From: Candidatus Zhuqueibacterota bacterium
GTDB lineage: Bacteria; Zhuqueibacterota; Zhuqueibacteria; Residuimicrobiales; Oceaniaggregativiventaceae
Reading direction: 5' to 3'
DNA: 42,115 bases
Assembly (NCBI GenBank): GCA_014728115.1
Contig: WJME01000005.1
Span: forward strand, 1 to 42,115
Part shown: in pieces, positions 16,116-24,967 of the stretch
Layout of the letters: every line of letters starts with the position of its first letter
Position numbering within the stretch: position 1 is the first letter of the stretch
Notes under the pieces: model-generated
What the model saw: the letters and a program-made list of their open reading frames with translations, nothing else
What the model was told of the DNA's origin: nothing
The model's database searches: none
Program-made: the position numbers and the translations under genes

Positions 16116-18005
16116 TTATTGGGTCTTTTGTATTGCTTTAAAATCATCGATATAGATCCGCGCCGCAGCAACAGGGTCGTCAGCGCCCGGTTCATCCCAA
16201 CCCGGTTTAAAATCATCTCCGCTTTTGTATTCCTGGACATCATCCGTCAACCTGTATTCACCGGTCCTAAAGATAATCCTTTCCGGCTTTTTCCCCTGTG
16301 CAGAAAAGGGCCCTCCGCTTACCAGGGTTTGGCCGTTGAGGAGCAAATCAAAGCTTTTTGCATGGGTTTGAATTTCAATGGTATTCCACTCTTTGGGTCG
16401 CAAAGAGCCGTGCCGGGCATATTCGGCGCTGTTCTTTTTTGTCAGAAAATCAAGTGCATTGTCGATTCGGGTTTGAATCAGTCGCGATCCATCCGCAGAT
16501 ACCACTTCGATGTCAAAAAGATGAGGGTTGGATTCGACAAAGACCCTAAACGAGATCGATTGTTCCTCAGCTTGTTGAAAAACGCGCACGGCCTTGGCGT
16601 AATCATAGGGATCTCTGTCGCTGATCCGCAGACAGCGATGATCGGCAGCCGGAAAATCCACTACCTCCACCGGACACCATTGGGGGGAATAGATATTCCA
16701 ATTCGTGACCACGCCTCCGGGCTGCATATCGCTGAAATCATCCTGAACCGGACCCTCTACGTGCCATTGCACCGGAACCGGGATTCGCGAAACCCACATA
16801 TCCTCCTTGTTCACGGAATATACCACCCAGAGATCATTCCCCGGCGGATTGCCATTGCCCTCGATAATGCCACGAACATATTGGGGTCCGGGACGTTTTT
16901 CCCGTCCCCAAAACCGTTTGGGCGGCACCTCACCATGGACGTTGACGAGGTGATCGAACTTTTCACCGTCATCACTCGTGGCAATGCTCAACGGATGCCG
17001 GGCCGATGAATTGGCCGGATTGTATACCAGGGCATACCGGTCATTGTCCAGTCGCTGCGCCCATACTTTGGCGCCAGAATAGGTCAGTGTTTCGCAATAG
17101 ACCGGCTCGCTCCAGGTCTCTCCCTCATCTTTTGACACCGTGACCCAGCGTCCCTTGAAAAATCCCACAATGGTGCCATCCTCTTTGGTATAAAAACTAA
17201 AGCCTTTGCCAGGCTCCTGGCCGTCGCCATCTTTGATCCAGGGTACCCGGTAGAACTCTTTATAGTCTTTGGCAAATCTATCCTCCTCCCACCACTGTAC
17301 ACGCTGTACCTTATCCGCGAGCATAGCCTGGCACGCTTTGATAAATCCCTGATCCGGTGATTCGGTATACAGGGGATACATCAGCTCATCCTCCCAGTTA
17401 TCGTTGGGACGAATAAAGTAGATCGGACTGACCGTTCCATCCTCATAGACTTCTCGTACCACTCGTCCGACCCCATAGCCTTCATTCGCGCCATAATAAG
17501 CGAGCACCAGCAATCTGTCATTGGGAGCGACATAAAAACCCATTCTCTGATGCATGTGGATGAACTCGATTTTGGCATCCTCTTTCACCAGATAATAGAT
17601 AGGAAAAATCACTTTTGGCTGGGCCCAGTTTTTGCCGTCTGGGGAGGTCGTGAGAAAGGTAACGCCTGGAGGAATGTGTTCGCCTGTGGGGTTGCTCAGA
17701 TACTCACAATAGAATTTGCCACGCCAGTACGCAAGCATGGGAGCGTGATTATAGGTCCATCCCAGGCCATCTGACCATTCAGGATGGGTGCGATTGGCAC
17801 GCAGGATCTGGTAACTTTGCACGCCGATAGCAGGACGTAACTGGCCGTCATGATAACCTTCTTTATAATCACTATTGGACTGTATGGGATCACCGATATA
17901 CTTTACCGGATCTGACGAGTCCGGAGGATTTGCCAACGCATGAAAATACCCCCCCATAATTCCATAAGCAACAAGAAGCAATATCCGTAAATTTTTTTTA
18001 GCCAT
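16116..18005 (-). CDS. Secreted beta-propeller (BNR/sialidase-like) protein with C-terminal LamG-like domain; candidate polysaccharide lyase or exo-glycosidase
   Basis: The 629-residue protein has a signal peptide (about 1-25, ending HALA-N). The body (about 60-430) looks like a six- or seven-bladed propeller with Asp-box-like segments (VSKDEGETWSEPV, TTSPDGKNWAQP, TSDDGEKF). The last 190 residues resemble a concanavalin/LamG-like fold (CLRISDRDPYDYAKAV...). The sialidase arginine motif near the N-terminus is not visible, so a true sialidase is unlikely. Several lyase families that cut next to rhamnose or uronate (PL24, PL25, PL27) are also seven-bladed propellers, and the neighbouring rhamnosidase fits such a role. 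This is inference. A perfect AGGAGG precedes the ATG, and the gene follows the FGGY kinase by 40 bp, so it belongs to the DeoR-linked operon. Confidence 0.75.
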   Translation of the reverse strand: MAKKNLRILLLVAYGIMGGYFHALANPPDSSDPVKYIGDPIQSNSDYKEGYHDGQLRPAIGVQSYQILRANRTHPEWSDGLGWTYNHAPMLAYWRGKFYCEYLSNPTGEHIPPGVTFLTTSPDGKNWAQPKVIFPIYYLVKEDAKIEFIHMHQRMGFYVAPNDRLLVLAYYGANEGYGVGRVVREVYEDGTVSPIYFIRPNDNWEDELMYPLYTESPDQGFIKACQAMLADKVQRVQWWEEDRFAKDYKEFYRVPWIKDGDGQEPGKGFSFYTKEDGTIVGFFKGRWVTVSKDEGETWSEPVYCETLTYSGAKVWAQRLDNDRYALVYNPANSSARHPLSIATSDDGEKFDHLVNVHGEVPPKRFWGREKRPGPQYVRGIIEGNGNPPGNDLWVVYSVNKEDMWVSRIPVPVQWHVEGPVQDDFSDMQPGGVVTNWNIYSPQWCPVEVVDFPAADHRCLRISDRDPYDYAKAVRVFQQAEEQSISFRVFVESNPHLFDIEVVSADGSRLIQTRIDNALDFLTKKNSAEYARHGSLRPKEWNTIEIQTHAKSFDLLLNGQTLVSGGPFSAQGKKPERIIFRTGEYRLTDDVQEYKSGDDFKPGWDEPGADDPVAAARIYIDDFKAIQKTQ

Positions 18006-18045
18006 CTCTTGCCTCCTTTTTTATGAGGAATTTGGGTCTATTTAT

Positions 18046-19539
18046 CTATTGGATCATCCTGGCCACCTGAACTTGCCATTCACGGTAATAATTCTGTACG
18101 CCCTCATGATCAGCATCCGGTTGGTATTCAATTTTGGACTGAAACAGCGATTCGATCTGATCCAGCGAGGAATATATTCCGGCACCGATTCCGGCGGTCA
18201 GACCGGCTCCGAGGGCAGAGACGTCGGGTACCCCGATATTGACCACAGGGCATCCCAGCACATTGGTGAGAAACTGCATGACAAAGGTATTGGACGTAAT
18301 GCCACCATCCACTCTGAGCGCTTGCAAGGGCACGCCGATATCCTGCTCCATGGCCGAGATCACATCTCTGATCTGGTACGGAATGGATTCCAGGGCGGCC
18401 CTGGCGACATGATGTTTGGTGGCTCCGAATGTCAGGCCGACAATGGCGCCCCTGGCATCCATTTTCCAGTGAGGAGCACCCAGGCCGCTAAAGGCCGGAA
18501 TGACATAGACGCCATTATTGTCTCTGACCTGCCGGGCCATGGCCTCGGTCTCTGCGCTGTCTGCAAAGAGTTCGAGCTGATCCCGCATCCACTGGATGGT
18601 AGCGCCTGCAGACACGATCACGCCCTCGGAGGCATAGTCCACCCGATCCGGAATACTCCAGCAAATGGTGGACATCATACCACTTTTCGAGGGTCTGGGG
18701 GCATGGCCTACATTCATGAGAATGGAAGAACCGGTACCGAGGGTGGCCTTGGCAATGCCCGGATGGAAACAGCCTTCACCAAACGCAGCGGCATGGGAAT
18801 CGCCGATCATGCTGTTTATGGGGATGGTGTTTGGCAACAAACCATCAAAATCGGTTTCTCCGAAATGGTTGGCAGAGGTGAGAACCTCGGGAAGGTTCAG
18901 TCCTTCACATCCGAACTGCTGGATTAAAAATCGATCCCATTCGAGCGAATGGATATTAAAAAAAAGGGTTCTCGAAGCATTGGTGTGGTCAGTGAGATAT
19001 TGACTGCCTTTGGTGAGCCTGTAGAGCAGCCAGGTATCGACAGTGCCAAAATAGGCGTCTCTGGATTCAATCGCCCGGGCAATATCTGCATGATTTTCTT
19101 TTAGCCAGATCACTTTGGTGCCGGAAAAGTAGGGATCGATAATCAAACCGGTTCTGTTTTTGATTTCCTGCTCGATACCGCTCTGTTTCAGCCGATTGCA
19201 TAGCCCGACCGAGCGTTTGCATTGCCATACAATGGCATTTGTCAGGGGTTCCCCCCCTTTGTTCCATAGAATGAATGTTTCCCGCTGATTCGAAATCCCG
19301 CAAGTCCGAATCTGCTCGAGCTTGCCTCCTTTTGACACAAAGTCCTGTACACACTCTTGTACCGAATCGAGAGCACTCGCATAGATTTCCTGTGGATCCT
19401 GTTCCACAAAGCCGGCATGCGGGAAAGAGGATTTTAAGGGTTTTGTAGCGCCGGCAACAAAAGCGGCCTGAGCGTCCAAAATCACGGTTTTTGTGCTGCT
19501 TGTCCCCTGATCGATGGCCAATATAAAAGGATCAGTCAT
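18046..19539 (-). CDS. FGGY-family carbohydrate kinase, glycerol-kinase-like but with an altered substrate pocket
   Basis: The 497-residue protein aligns along its length with glycerol kinase (FILAIDQGTSSTKTVI; NQRETFILW; NAIVWQCKRS; IDPYFSGTK). Glycerol-contacting residues R86, E87, W105, Y137 and D247 are present. However, the GlpK Gln after that Asp is Ser248, and the Cys-Phe pair that closes the pocket in the GTG loop is Ser-Ser (271-272, LGTGSSILMN). This suggests a larger polyol or ketose than glycerol. It follows the split transketolase by 15 bp. That combination matches D-apulose kinase plus apulose-4-phosphate transketolase in known apiose catabolism, though other ketoses are possible. 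Automatic annotation as glycerol kinase would probably be wrong. Confidence 0.9.
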   Translation of the reverse strand: MTDPFILAIDQGTSSTKTVILDAQAAFVAGATKPLKSSFPHAGFVEQDPQEIYASALDSVQECVQDFVSKGGKLEQIRTCGISNQRETFILWNKGGEPLTNAIVWQCKRSVGLCNRLKQSGIEQEIKNRTGLIIDPYFSGTKVIWLKENHADIARAIESRDAYFGTVDTWLLYRLTKGSQYLTDHTNASRTLFFNIHSLEWDRFLIQQFGCEGLNLPEVLTSANHFGETDFDGLLPNTIPINSMIGDSHAAAFGEGCFHPGIAKATLGTGSSILMNVGHAPRPSKSGMMSTICWSIPDRVDYASEGVIVSAGATIQWMRDQLELFADSAETEAMARQVRDNNGVYVIPAFSGLGAPHWKMDARGAIVGLTFGATKHHVARAALESIPYQIRDVISAMEQDIGVPLQALRVDGGITSNTFVMQFLTNVLGCPVVNIGVPDVSALGAGLTAGIGAGIYSSLDQIESLFQSKIEYQPDADHEGVQNYYREWQVQVARMIQ

Positions 19540-19554
19540 AAACGATTCCCAATT

Positions 19555-20496
19555 TTAGGTGAGCAGCTTTGAAGCTTTATCTGCCAGTGCCGGACCAGAA
19601 ATGCCATAATGTCCAAAGATCTCTGTCTGGTTGCCGGTAATAGTATATTCATCCGGTATACCGACAATTCCCATAGGGAGATAAATTCTGTTCTGCATCA
19701 ACAGGGAAGCGACTGCCTCGCCCAGACCGCCATACACACTGTGTTCTTCGACAGTCACCACTGCTTTTTTTGATCGCGCCGCCTCGAGAACAGTCACGGC
19801 ATCCAGAGGTTTGATCGTGTGCACGCTGAGCACAGTGCAGCCGATCTCCCGTGTTTTCATCTCATATGCCGCATCGAGGGCGTATGCCACAGTCTCCCCT
19901 GTGGCGATGAACAGCACATCATCCCCTTGTAGCAGAACTGCTGCCCGATCGATGGCAAAATCAGCGCCAGCGTCATACAGATGGGGCATGGGTTTCTTAC
20001 CAAAACGAATATAGGCCGGTGACGGAGAGTCATAAGCAGCCAGAATAGCGTTTCGTGACTCGTGATTATCTGCAGGTGCGAGGATGGTGATATTGTGGAT
20101 CGCCCGCAATACCGCAAAATCGTGTAAAGAGTGGTGAGTAGAGCCCAGCGCACCATAACTGACGCCTGCGCTGATGCCGACAAGGGTGACGGGTACATCC
20201 GAATAGCACACATCATTCTTGATCTGTTCCAGCGCTCTGGCGGTCAGGAAGCAGGCAGGAGAAACAGCAAAGACATTTTTGCCCGCACATGCCAATCCGG
20301 CGGCAATGCCCACGAGATTTTGCTCGGCGATCCCCACCTCGACAATCTGGTCAGGAAACCGTTCACCAAACGGCACCAGCTTGCCAGAGCCTCTGGAATC
20401 GCTGGTGACCACACGCACATCAGAATCTTTTTCAGCGAGTTCGCACAGGGTTTGCGAAAACACCTCCAGATTCGCTTTTCCAATAGTTCTATTCAT
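19555..20496 (-). CDS. Split transketolase, C-terminal subunit (pyrimidine-binding and C-terminal domains)
   Basis: The 313-residue protein covers the second half of a transketolase. It has the Transket_pyr domain with catalytic glutamate in EVGIAEQNLVGIAAGLA, followed by HHSLHDFAVLRAI and ILAPADNHE. The transketolase C domain follows (about 190-310, VEEHSVYGGLGEAVASLL). ATG at 20496 overlaps the stop of the N-terminal subunit by 8 nt (ATGAATAG), so the two halves are translationally coupled and must form one enzyme. Two-subunit transketolases are known in sugar-specific operons such as AptA/AptB for apulose-4-phosphate. Its place between an ABC sugar permease and an FGGY kinase supports a dedicated catabolic transketolase rather than the housekeeping enzyme. 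Confidence 0.93.
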   Translation of the reverse strand: MNRTIGKANLEVFSQTLCELAEKDSDVRVVTSDSRGSGKLVPFGERFPDQIVEVGIAEQNLVGIAAGLACAGKNVFAVSPACFLTARALEQIKNDVCYSDVPVTLVGISAGVSYGALGSTHHSLHDFAVLRAIHNITILAPADNHESRNAILAAYDSPSPAYIRFGKKPMPHLYDAGADFAIDRAAVLLQGDDVLFIATGETVAYALDAAYEMKTREIGCTVLSVHTIKPLDAVTVLEAARSKKAVVTVEEHSVYGGLGEAVASLLMQNRIYLPMGIVGIPDEYTITGNQTEIFGHYGISGPALADKASKLLT

Positions 20497-21361
20497 CGAT
20501 CACGATCTGTTTTTTTGATGTCCCGACAAGACGCATTCGCTCTTGCTCCAGTTCATTTATCGCCAGGATGTATTCATCATCAGAGGGCACTTTGTGATGC
20601 CAGTTGGCTTTATTTTCGATAAAACTCACCCCTTTACCCTTGACCGTACGGGCAATGATCATGTTCGGCTTTTGCTTTTCAAAAGGCAGAGCCTGGAAGG
20701 TTTGGGTCAGTTCATTGATCGAATGGCCGTCTATGCTGCGAACACTCCATCCAAAAGATTCGAATTTTTCTTTCAAAGGATCAGTATTGCATACCGTGTG
20801 GCAGGGACCGGTAATTTGCAGTCCGTTATAGTCGATAATGGCCGTGAGATTATCCAGGGAATAATGAGAGGCGAGCAGCATGGCTTCCCAGTTTGATCCT
20901 TCCGGCAATTCGCCATCACCCATCAGGGTAAAAACTTTATTACCGGCCAATGCCATGCCGACGCTGATGGACAAGCCATGTCCCAGGGCGCCGGTATTCA
21001 TTTCAATTCCTGCCACCTTGCGTGTCGGATGGCCGACATAATGGGACTTGTACCGGCCCAGGGTATCCAGATCGGTTTCAGGAAAAAAACCTTTATCAGC
21101 CAGTACCACATAGAGCGCCTCCACAGAATGGCCCTTGCTATGGATATACCGAATCCGATCCGGATGTGAAAAGGTCTGTGGTGAAATATCGAGCACATGA
21201 TTATAGAGCACATTTAAAATATCGACACAAGACAAACTGCCACCGGTATGCCCGGCATTGGCCTTTTTGATGGCTTTAAGTATTTTTATCCGATATTCAA
21301 CGGACTTTAGTTCCATATCCGTTAAATTGACAGGATGTAAGGGTTGATCCAAAGTCGACAT
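20489..21361 (-). CDS. Split transketolase, N-terminal (thiamine-diphosphate-binding) subunit
   Basis: The 290-residue protein is the N-terminal half of transketolase. It has KANAGHTGGSLSCVDIL, DRIRYIHSKGHSVEALY, and GALGHGLSISVGMALA. The ThDP/metal motif begins at LMGDGELPEGSNWEAM and ends at AIIDYNGLQ. HHKVPSDDEY is near the C-terminus. The start is supported by AGGAG just upstream of ATG at 21361, and the gene begins only 7 bp after the permease stop. With the overlapping downstream subunit it forms a complete enzyme that transfers two-carbon ketol units between sugar phosphates. Confidence 0.93.
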   Translation of the reverse strand: MSTLDQPLHPVNLTDMELKSVEYRIKILKAIKKANAGHTGGSLSCVDILNVLYNHVLDISPQTFSHPDRIRYIHSKGHSVEALYVVLADKGFFPETDLDTLGRYKSHYVGHPTRKVAGIEMNTGALGHGLSISVGMALAGNKVFTLMGDGELPEGSNWEAMLLASHYSLDNLTAIIDYNGLQITGPCHTVCNTDPLKEKFESFGWSVRSIDGHSINELTQTFQALPFEKQKPNMIIARTVKGKGVSFIENKANWHHKVPSDDEYILAINELEQERMRLVGTSKKQIVIDE

Positions 21362-21368
21362 GTCTCTC

Positions 21369-22340
21369 CTACTTTTTGCTGCTCAACCTGTCCGTAATCA
21401 CGGCCAGCAAGATGACCAGTCCTTTGATCACCTGCTGCCAGAACGGCGATACATTGAGCAAGACCAGGCTGTTATTCAAAACACCGATAATGAGTGCCCC
21501 CTGAACCGTACCCAGGACCGACCCCTTGCCACCGGACAATGAAGTGCCACCGATAACCACGGCAGCGATGGAATCCAGTTCGAATCCCATGCCTGCATTG
21601 GGCTGCGCCGAATCCAGACGCGAGGTAACGATCAAGCCTCCCACGGCAGACAATGCGCCGGCGAGAATATAGACTTTGGTCTTGATTCGATCGACCCGGA
21701 TGCCGGAGAGAAAGGCGGCATCTTCATTGCCACCAATGGCATAGATATGGCGGCCAAAAGGGGTTCTGCGGGTCAATACAACCATGAGGATCACGAGAAT
21801 GGCGGTGATCCAGACCGGCATGGGAATGCCGGCAAACCAACCCGTACCGATAAATGCAAAGGTTTCTCCCAGTCCGGTGATGGGAAATCCGCCGGTCCAC
21901 AGCATGGTCAGTCCTCTGGCCATGGTGAGCATCGCCAGAGTAGCGACAAAGGGCGGCACCTTGAATCGCGTGATGGCAAGACCATTGATCGTTCCGAGAG
22001 CAGAGCCTGCAGCGATTCCCGCGACAAGAGCGCCGACAAACGTAAATCCGATAAAGAGATTCAGAGCCGGAATTTCGATGCCGTTTTTCAGCAATCCGGC
22101 GGCAAATGCGCCGCTAAAAGCGAGAATCGAGCCTACAGACAGGTCTATACCTCCGGTCAGGATGACGAGGGTCATGCCCATGGAGATACAGACATTGACC
22201 GAGATCTGTCGCATGACATTCCAGCCATTGTCTACGGTCAAAAACTTGTCCGATAAAAAGCTCATGATCACGATCATCACGAGCAGTGCGAACAGCGACT
22301 GGAACCGCAATACAGTTTTCCTGACAGTGGCCATTTCCAT
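21369..22340 (-). CDS. ABC sugar transporter permease (RbsC-like, BPD_transp_2 family)
   Basis: The roughly 323-residue membrane protein has about nine hydrophobic helices and the ribose-type permease signatures VNVCISMGMTLVILTGGIDL, INGLAITRFKVPPFVATLA, YAIGGNEDAAFLSGIRVD and GGTSLSGGKGSVLGT. The ATG at 22340 is preferred; a TTG at 22358 overlaps the upstream stop. GAGGA lies about 11 nt before the ATG, within the end of the previous gene. It directly follows the DUF2291 gene with a 4-bp gap. In usual operons of this type an RbsA-like double ATPase gene lies between SBP and permease, and here it is absent. Confidence 0.92.
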   Translation of the reverse strand: MEMATVRKTVLRFQSLFALLVMIVIMSFLSDKFLTVDNGWNVMRQISVNVCISMGMTLVILTGGIDLSVGSILAFSGAFAAGLLKNGIEIPALNLFIGFTFVGALVAGIAAGSALGTINGLAITRFKVPPFVATLAMLTMARGLTMLWTGGFPITGLGETFAFIGTGWFAGIPMPVWITAILVILMVVLTRRTPFGRHIYAIGGNEDAAFLSGIRVDRIKTKVYILAGALSAVGGLIVTSRLDSAQPNAGMGFELDSIAAVVIGGTSLSGGKGSVLGTVQGALIIGVLNNSLVLLNVSPFWQQVIKGLVILLAVITDRLSSKK

Positions 22341-22344
22341 TGAT

Positions 22345-22992
22345 TTATCGATCCTCAATCAGTGGACTGTTTAATCTTATGGGAATAATCTCGATCAGAG
22401 CCGCTTTTCGGGTATTTTCGTCCAGTTCAAATGCGCCGACAAATTCCAAAGGATTGCCGGGTTCGAACAGATCCAGATGATCTGCAATGACCTGTTGCTG
22501 AACGAGTCTATTGATTTCACCCGAAATTTCGTTAAACTCCATGGTGCTGGGAAAATCGCTCACATTCACCACGCCACTGGCATCCCGAATGGCATTGCTG
22601 AAAAAATTTCTGGTGCGGATCATGACCGTGTCTTTATGAGAAGGTGCCAGACTCAACAACACCCCTTTTGAGGCAATGTGTTCAATGGTTCCAGAGCCTT
22701 TGACCAGAAAGGAATACTGGGCGCCGATACCAACGCTTTTGCCATGTGTTTCAATGGCAGCTTTTTTGTCAGATTCGAGCAATGCCAGTAATTTCTCCAT
22801 ATCTGCCGCAGTATCCAGAACCCGGGGCAGAGAACGATTCCAAAAATCCAGTGCAAAATCACCGGCATTGAACTCTTTATGGCTTTGGCCTTTGATTTCG
22901 TCCAGGGGTTTCAGTCGTATCGAGAGTCCGAGGACAATAACAGCCAAACAAAGAGACAACAGACCCTTTATTTTATTATTGAGCTTTGCCAT
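22345..22992 (-). CDS. DUF2291-family exported protein associated with sugar ABC transporters
   Basis: The roughly 215-residue protein has a single N-terminal hydrophobic segment ([15 protein letters not shown]). Its soluble part matches the DUF2291 pattern: [51 protein letters not shown] and FVGAFELDE, ending [16 protein letters not shown]2291 members are periplasmic proteins found beside ribose-type ABC systems, with unknown function. ATG at 22992 overlaps the SBP stop by 17 nt; ATGs at 23007 and 23013 are alternatives. No lipobox cysteine is evident, so it is probably anchored by the N-terminal helix. Confidence 0.82.
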   Translation of the reverse strand: MAKLNNKIKGLLSLCLAVIVLGLSIRLKPLDEIKGQSHKEFNAGDFALDFWNRSLPRVLDTAADMEKLLALLESDKKAAIETHGKSVGIGAQYSFLVKGSGTIEHIASKGVLLSLAPSHKDTVMIRTRNFFSNAIRDASGVVNVSDFPSTMEFNEISGEINRLVQQQVIADHLDLFEPGNPLEFVGAFELDENTRKAALIEIIPIRLNSPLIEDR

Positions 22993-23926
22993 AAGCCGTG
23001 TATGCATCCACATTTTCCTGGGTCACCAATTCTACGGCAACCGGGATTTTTTGTTGAAAATCCCGCCGGCCATTGAGATATTCATGCGCCATCTCTGCAG
23101 CGGTACGTGCCATGACCTTGGGAAACTGCATGCCTGTGGCCATGATTTTTTTATCGCGGATGGCATCGATCACATCCCTGGCGCCATCAAAGCCAAACAC
23201 CATCACCTGATCTGCCTTTCCTGCTGCGACAAGCGCCTGATAGGCGCCCATGGCCATGGCATCATTGCCACAGAATACAGCATCGATATCCGGGTGTGCC
23301 TGCAGGATCGATTCCATGACTTCCATGGCCTTGTTGCGGTCAAAATCTGCGCTTTGCTGAGCCACCATTTTCAGATCCGGATAACTATCCACCACGCTGT
23401 GAAAGCCCTTGGAGCGGTTCCAGGTATTGTTGTCGCCGACGAGTCCGAGCAGCTCGACATATTTTCCCTGCTCGCCCACTTTATCGACAAAGTACTGGCC
23501 CAGTTTTACGCATCCGGAATAGTTGTCAGAGAGAATTTGTGCCACTGCAGCGTCATTGGAATTGATTTCACGATCCATGCAAAAGGTGGGTATGTCCGCC
23601 TCTTTGGCCCGCCTGACATTCGAGATCGAGCCATCTGCATCAGTGGGATTGAAAAGAATGGCGCTGAATCCTGCAGCGATAATATTTTCAAAATGATCGG
23701 TTTCCTTGGCATTGTCGTTTTGTGAATCAAAAAGAGTCACCTCATAGCCCAATTCCCGGGCTCTTTTACTGGCTGTTTCACCCAGCACCACAAACCAGGG
23801 ATTGTTGAGGGTAGAGATCACCACTGCGATTTTTGGGGGTCCGCTCTGTTTCGTTTTTTGACAGCCGGACAGGATAAGGAGACCTGCTAGAGTCAACAGG
23901 CATACCCGTTTTAATGTTTTCAACAT
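22976..23926 (-). CDS. Sugar ABC transporter substrate-binding lipoprotein (RbsB-like, Peripla_BP_4)
   Basis: The 316-residue protein has a lipoprotein signal ([22 protein letters not shown]). A type I periplasmic-binding fold follows, with [53 protein letters not shown] and [15 protein letters not shown]. It would capture a pentose- or tetrose-like sugar for the neighbouring permease. GAGGTG about 5 nt upstream supports the ATG. It is the first gene after the DeoR repressor (23 bp gap) and overlaps DUF2291. Confidence 0.93.
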   Translation of the reverse strand: MLKTLKRVCLLTLAGLLILSGCQKTKQSGPPKIAVVISTLNNPWFVVLGETASKRARELGYEVTLFDSQNDNAKETDHFENIIAAGFSAILFNPTDADGSISNVRRAKEADIPTFCMDREINSNDAAVAQILSDNYSGCVKLGQYFVDKVGEQGKYVELLGLVGDNNTWNRSKGFHSVVDSYPDLKMVAQQSADFDRNKAMEVMESILQAHPDIDAVFCGNDAMAMGAYQALVAAGKADQVMVFGFDGARDVIDAIRDKKIMATGMQFPKVMARTAAEMAHEYLNGRRDFQQKIPVAVELVTQENVDAYTAYGKAQ

Positions 23927-23949
23927 CTCAACACCTCGTTTTTTCGATT

Positions 23950-24714
23950 TTATGATGCGATGATAAATTCTATGCCATGTTTGGAAAATTCATCCAGATA
24001 TTCCTGGGAAATATCTTCATCGGTGATCAAATAATGAATCAGAGACAGCGCCCCGAGACTGGCCAGGGATTGTTTGCCGAGCTTTGTGGAATCGGCCACC
24101 AGATAGACCGTGGAAGCGGCTTGAATCATGGCCCGCTTGACCGGCAGATCGCTGATACTGGGATAGGTGAGTCCGGCGCGCAGGGTGATTCCGGCAGTGG
24201 CGAGGAACAGCTTATCCACATGCAGATTTTCGAAAAAATCTGCCGCCTTTTGTCCGGTAAGGGAGAGTGTTGGCGCCTTGAATTCACCGCTGGTCAGCAG
24301 AACCGTGATGCCGGGTTGACCGCCAATGATAAAGGGAATGTTGATGGCATTGGTCACGATGGTCAGATTTTTCAAATGTTTGATATGGTGGGCGATCTGA
24401 GTCGTGGTAGACCCTGAATCGAGAATAACGGCATCACCTTCCTCGATCAACTCTGCTGCCCTGCGGCCAATGAGCGATTTTTTGTCCATATTTTCCATAT
24501 GCTGAAAGGTATAGGACTGTACCTGGTCTGGCAGGCTCTTTAGGTAGGCTCCGCCATGCTCTCGCACTACATAGCCTTCTTCCTCCAGCCTGGCCAGATC
24601 CTGGCGTATGGTCACCTCGGAAATTTTAAAGATCTTGCTCAATCCCGATACCTGGGCAACCCCGTCTTCGGTGAGCAGTTCGAGTATTTTTTGCCGGCGT
24701 TGCGAAGCGAGCAT
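23950..24714 (-). CDS. DeoR-family transcriptional regulator
   Basis: The 254-residue repressor has an N-terminal winged helix-turn-helix ([40 protein letters not shown]). A DeoRC sensor domain follows ([51 protein letters not shown]). Such proteins release operators when a phosphorylated sugar binds. ATG at 24714 ([14 protein letters not shown]) is the usual DeoR start; a TTG at 24741 would add nine residues. A tandem operator-like repeat lies 40-59 bp upstream of the ATG, suggesting autoregulation of the whole run. The likely inducer is a phosphate of the imported sugar made by the FGGY kinase. Confidence 0.93.
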   Translation of the reverse strand: MLASQRRQKILELLTEDGVAQVSGLSKIFKISEVTIRQDLARLEEEGYVVREHGGAYLKSLPDQVQSYTFQHMENMDKKSLIGRRAAELIEEGDAVILDSGSTTTQIAHHIKHLKNLTIVTNAINIPFIIGGQPGITVLLTSGEFKAPTLSLTGQKAADFFENLHVDKLFLATAGITLRAGLTYPSISDLPVKRAMIQAASTVYLVADSTKLGKQSLASLGALSLIHYLITDEDISQEYLDEFSKHGIEFIIAS

Positions 24715-24753
24715 CTTTTGTCTTTCTGTGAAATGTGACAAGGATATCTTTTA

Positions 24754-24773
24754 TTTTCTTTCGTTTTCTTTCG
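24754..24773. promoter_or_regulatory. Tandem decamer operator for the DeoR-family regulator
   Basis: TTTTCTTTCG occurs twice in direct succession (24754-24763 and 24764-24773), one helical turn apart. On the transcribed strand this reads CGAAAGAAAA repeated. Repeated CGAAA/TTTCG boxes at 10-11 bp spacing are typical of operators of DeoR-family repressors. It sits just upstream of the deoR-like gene in AT-rich DNA that would carry the promoter. Binding is inferred. Confidence 0.65.
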
Positions 24774-24944
24774 TATTGCAAAATATATGAAATAATATAA
24801 AAGAGTCAAACAAAATATTTATGATTTGGTCATTTTTTTCGGGTCAAAGCATTAACAGGATGGGTTGAAACGCAAGAGGAATCAAGTGTTTGTTTTCAAA
24901 ATCGAATGGCTATCCAACCGGGTCGGCAGAGCTGATAGAATGCA

Positions 24945-24967
24945 TTCCCAGCCAGAGAGGCTGGGAA
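24945..24967. repeat. REP-like hairpin, 9-bp stem
   Basis: TTCCCAGCC (24945-24953) and GGCTGGGAA (24959-24967) are perfect reverse complements around a five-base loop. Context is AATGCA before and CGAGAT after, like the palindromes mobilised by RAYT-type transposases in many environmental genomes. It lies in the 372-bp gap between the DeoR gene and the esterase gene. No transposase is seen in the window. Confidence 0.55.

Noticed and set aside
11129..18005. Reading the propeller, NAL-like aldolase and symporter as a sialic acid locus
   Set aside because: The propeller lacks a sialidase arginine motif at the right place, no NanE or NanK is present, and PdxA2/DUF1537 do not belong to that pathway.
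18046..19539. Annotation as glycerol kinase
   Set aside because: Pocket residues that contact glycerol in GlpK are replaced (Ser248, Ser271-Ser272), no glpF or glpD is nearby, and the neighbours are sugar-transport and transketolase genes.
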